Assembly: GCA_902493155.1 (NCBI GenBank)
Contig: CABUOE010000112.1
Coordinates: 1-7,255 of the forward strand
Length of the DNA: 7,255 nucleotides
Direction of reading: 5' to 3'
DNA from: an uncultured Eubacteriales bacterium
GTDB taxonomy: Bacteria; Bacillota; Clostridia; Oscillospirales; Ruminococcaceae
The first letter of the stretch is position 1; the number at the start of each line of letters is the position of its first letter. A model generated the notes under the pieces. That model made no database searches. It was not told where the DNA came from and was given only the letters and a program-made list of their open reading frames with translations. Made by a program: the position numbers and the translations under genes. Of the stretch, positions 6,867 to 7,255 are shown piece by piece.

Positions 6867-7255
6867 CTGCCAATCGTAACCGCCAACGGCAAAGACGAGC
6901 GGAACCTGCTCGGGGCGCTCCGCTCCCGCAGCGGGGAAGTAGACCGGAAGGTGACTGCCGTTGTCTCGGAAATCATCGAAAACGTCCGGGTAAACGGCGA
7001 TAAAGCCGTCAACGAATACACCCTGAAATTCGACGGCAAACTGCCGCCCGCCATCGAGGTTTCCCGGGAGGAAATCAACGACGCCTTAACAAACGCCGAC
7101 GAGAATTTCGTCTCGGCGCTTTTAAACGCCCAGGAGAACATCGCCGATTTCCACAACCGGCAAAAACACCAGAGTTTTATTGACCCCAAGGAAAACGGCG
7201 TGATTTTAGGGCAGCGTATCCGCGGCCTTGAACGGGTGGGCCTCTACGTGCCCGG
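6864..7255 (+). CDS. hisD: Histidinol dehydrogenase (HisD), N-terminal part
   Basis: HisD is a zinc- and NAD-dependent enzyme that oxidises L-histidinol to L-histidine in two steps, the end of the pathway. The first 130 codons are present and the gene runs off the right edge; the family is usually about 430 residues. The N-terminus reads MLPIVTANGKDE, followed by helical sequence typical of the family (VSEIIENVRVNGDKAVNEYT, KFDG). Family segments at the end are ENIADFHNRQK, then GVILGQRIRGLERVGLYVPG, which leads into the conserved VGLYVPGG motif. The catalytic and zinc-binding residues lie further downstream and cannot be checked here. The preceding AAGGAGG site supports the ATG at 6864. It is the third gene of the hisZ-hisG-hisD order common in Firmicutes. 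Confidence 0.95.
   Translation, partial: MLPIVTANGKDERNLLGALRSRSGEVDRKVTAVVSEIIENVRVNGDKAVNEYTLKFDGKLPPAIEVSREEINDALTNADENFVSALLNAQENIADFHNRQKHQSFIDPKENGVILGQRIRGLERVGLYVP

Overview
The window is a piece of a bacterial chromosome, most likely from the Bacillota (Firmicutes), class Clostridia, with moderate to high GC content. Three things point there. It encodes the Gram-positive-type replicative polymerase PolC. It has the two-subunit ATP phosphoribosyltransferase (HisZ plus short-form HisG). It also uses strong AGGAGG-type ribosome binding sites, and ispG sits directly upstream of polC, as is common in clostridia. I saw no mobile element, CRISPR array, tRNA or rRNA.

Layout, all genes on the + strand: (1) the 3' end of ispG (isoprenoid precursor synthesis) up to 265; (2) a 164-base gap (266-429) almost entirely filled by inverted repeats; (3) polC, 430-4783, which needs one frame change near 3518-3523 to be read as a single ~1450-residue protein; (4) a 214-base gap (4784-4997) holding a possible weak terminator, a good sigma-A-type promoter, a near-palindromic operator candidate over the expected transcription start, and a structured leader; (5) the start of a histidine operon: hisZ (4998-6188), hisG (6185-6829, overlapping hisZ by 4 bases) and the first 130 codons of hisD (6864 to the window edge).

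How the genes work together: IspG performs the penultimate step of the MEP pathway to IPP/DMAPP. PolC is the main replicative DNA polymerase. HisZ and HisG together form the first, feedback-controlled enzyme of histidine synthesis (PRPP + ATP), and HisD catalyses the last two steps (histidinol to histidine).

The gene content is housekeeping and I see no novel multi-gene system. The parts most worth a second look are non-coding (the palindrome cluster before polC and the operator/leader before hisZ), together with the frameshift in the essential gene polC.
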